DNA of 8,262 nt from Claveliimonas sp963592205. GTDB taxonomy: Bacteria > Bacillota > Clostridia > Lachnospirales > Lachnospiraceae. Shown in pieces: positions 7,199 through 8,262 of the stretch. The stretch is taken from NCBI GenBank assembly GCA_963592205.1, contig CAVAVU010000107.1, positions 1 to 8,262 of the forward strand, read 5' to 3'. The translations under genes and the position numbers were made by a program. Below the pieces are notes generated by a model, which was not told the origin of the DNA, did no database searches, and saw only the letters and a program-made list of their open reading frames with translations. Within the stretch, counting starts at the first letter, position 1, and every line of letters begins with the position of its first letter.

Positions 7199-7297
7199 AA
7201 TTGATTACTCCTCATTTCACAATCTCTTCACTTAGGTTTCTAATCCTGTTTCCTCCAGACATACAATAATTTTCTTATCCTGCACATACATATAGTA

Positions 7298-8155
7298 TTA
7301 CTTCACATGCGTATGTGTAAACAAGTGATCCTGACAATATTCATAATCACCGTTGCATCTTGAGCAATAACGGAATTCGAGATTCGGATCATCGAGTTCT
7401 GTTCTTCCGCACACAGCGCAACGATGTCTTGCGCCTCCGGCATAATGATTGGTCGGACGCATTTTCTGTTTAAACTGCTGTTTGCGCATACGCTCCTTCG
7501 GGCTGTAAGGCTTCATATTCCGTGAACACAGGAAAAAGATCACAAAATTCAGGATAGACACGACTGCTGCAAGTGCATTCGCCTTATAGAGAATGCCATA
7601 ATATCCTCCGCCATAAGCCGGAAGAAATGCCTGCAGTACCGTATACCCAAAATACAGTCCGTCAATGATCGCCAGCCATTTGGCTTTGATCGGGATCATA
7701 AAGAACAGCAGAAACTCCAGATCCGGATACATCGCTGCAAATGCAAAGAACAGCGACAGATTCAGATAGCTGGTTCCCAATGGCAGGGAAAGCCCTGTCA
7801 ACAGGTAAACAATGATGGCTGCGATCACATGGAACAGCATTCCCGAAAAGAAATACACATTAAAACGGAATGCGCCCCAGGTCCTCTCAAGATTGGATCC
7901 CAGCACGTAGTAAAAATACAATACAATAATGATAAACAGCAGACTGGAAGACGGAGGCTGAATGATAAATGTCACAATCCTCCATATCTGACCGTGCAGG
8001 ATTGCTGCAGCGTCCAGACTGAGATAATTATAATAGAATGACGGGTTAATCATCTGAAATACAAATCCCACCGCATACAGAATAATGATGTAATACATCA
8101 GATTGTGAATTGCATAGCGACCGAATTTGCGCTCTAATTTGTCAAGCCAGTTCAT
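7298..8155 (-). CDS. Rhomboid-fold membrane protein with C-terminal zinc ribbon, protease residues absent
   Basis: A 285-residue polytopic membrane protein of the rhomboid/derlin superfamily; function not established. About six hydrophobic segments lie near residues 20-36, 58-66, 70-86, 98-119, 131-178 (more than one) and 193-210. The loop LERTWGAFRF (89-98) resembles the conserved rhomboid loop 1 region. The rhomboid serine motif GxSG is not present (GTSYLNLSLFFAF, 127-139), and the last helix has NALAAVV (193-199) where proteases have a histidine before GG, so it looks proteolytically inactive. A basic linker (211-235) leads to a cytoplasmic-looking zinc ribbon: Cys246-x2-Cys249 and Cys264-x2-Cys267, then Cys274, His277, His281, His283. 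Databases may label such proteins rhomboid protease by fold alone. The start at 8155 has AAGGAG (8163-8168) seven bases away. It is first after a strong promoter and may be cotranscribed with pyk. Confidence 0.82.
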   Translation of the reverse strand: MNWLDKLERKFGRYAIHNLMYYIIILYAVGFVFQMINPSFYYNYLSLDAAAILHGQIWRIVTFIIQPPSSSLLFIIIVLYFYYVLGSNLERTWGAFRFNVYFFSGMLFHVIAAIIVYLLTGLSLPLGTSYLNLSLFFAFAAMYPDLEFLLFFMIPIKAKWLAIIDGLYFGYTVLQAFLPAYGGGYYGILYKANALAAVVSILNFVIFFLCSRNMKPYSPKERMRKQQFKQKMRPTNHYAGGARHRCAVCGRTELDDPNLEFRYCSRCNGDYEYCQDHLFTHTHVK

Positions 8156-8192
8156 ATTCCTTCTCCTTAATCTTTGCTGTAAACATGTAGTT

Positions 8193-8221
8193 ATTCTACC
8201 TTCTCATTTTTTATTTGTCAA
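8193..8221 (-). promoter_or_regulatory. Near-consensus sigma-A promoter for the rhomboid-like gene
   Basis: On the minus strand a perfect -35 TTGACA (8216-8221) is separated by exactly 17 bases from -10 TAGAAT (8193-8198, five of six matches). Transcription would start near 8186, giving a leader of about 30 bases. This is the best promoter in the window and probably also drives pyk and lysA, since no terminator is seen between those genes. Confidence 0.88.
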
Positions 8222-8262
8222 TTCCACACCACCGAAAACACAGATTTTACATATTCCCGTTC

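Overview
This window reads as core chromosome of a low-to-moderate GC Firmicute, most likely a gut Clostridia of the Lachnospiraceae type. That placement is an inference from the protein styles: a LysA variant with a non-standard active-site region, a Pol I with a dead proofreading domain, a short pyruvate kinase, purine-rich Shine-Dalgarno sites, and a tRNA without an encoded CCA. No mobile element, CRISPR array, phage gene or toxin-antitoxin pair is visible. Every gene lies on the minus strand, so transcription runs from high to low coordinates.

Layout in the direction of transcription. A near-consensus sigma-A promoter (8193-8221) drives a rhomboid-fold membrane protein with a C-terminal zinc ribbon (7298-8155). 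Pyruvate kinase follows (pyk, 5762-7198), then diaminopimelate decarboxylase (lysA, 4397-5690 after correction of an assembly gap). Next is tRNA-Leu(CAA) (4230-4312) with its own promoter (4339-4367) and a leader hairpin, closed by a strong intrinsic terminator (4189-4220). DNA polymerase I (polA, 1542-4157) begins 31 bases past the terminator, then dephospho-CoA kinase (coaE, 926-1531) and a YycJ/WalJ-type metallo-beta-lactamase-fold protein (68-865). The last 67 bases hold two small hairpins and no assignable gene.

The genes fall into two groups. The upstream group is metabolic: pyk makes pyruvate and ATP, and lysA makes lysine from meso-diaminopimelate. The downstream group joins replication and repair (polA, possibly yycJ) with cofactor synthesis (coaE). 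The polA stop codon overlaps the coaE Shine-Dalgarno, so those two are probably translationally coupled.

The most useful observations are these. A run of ten Ns inside lysA is flanked by a 9-base repeat, and collapsing it restores a normal C-terminus, so the apparent frameshift is an assembly artefact. The rhomboid-like protein lacks protease catalytic residues and carries a zinc ribbon. A terminator stands just before polA with no evident promoter after it. I found no convincing evidence of a new biological system; this is a largely ordinary housekeeping region.
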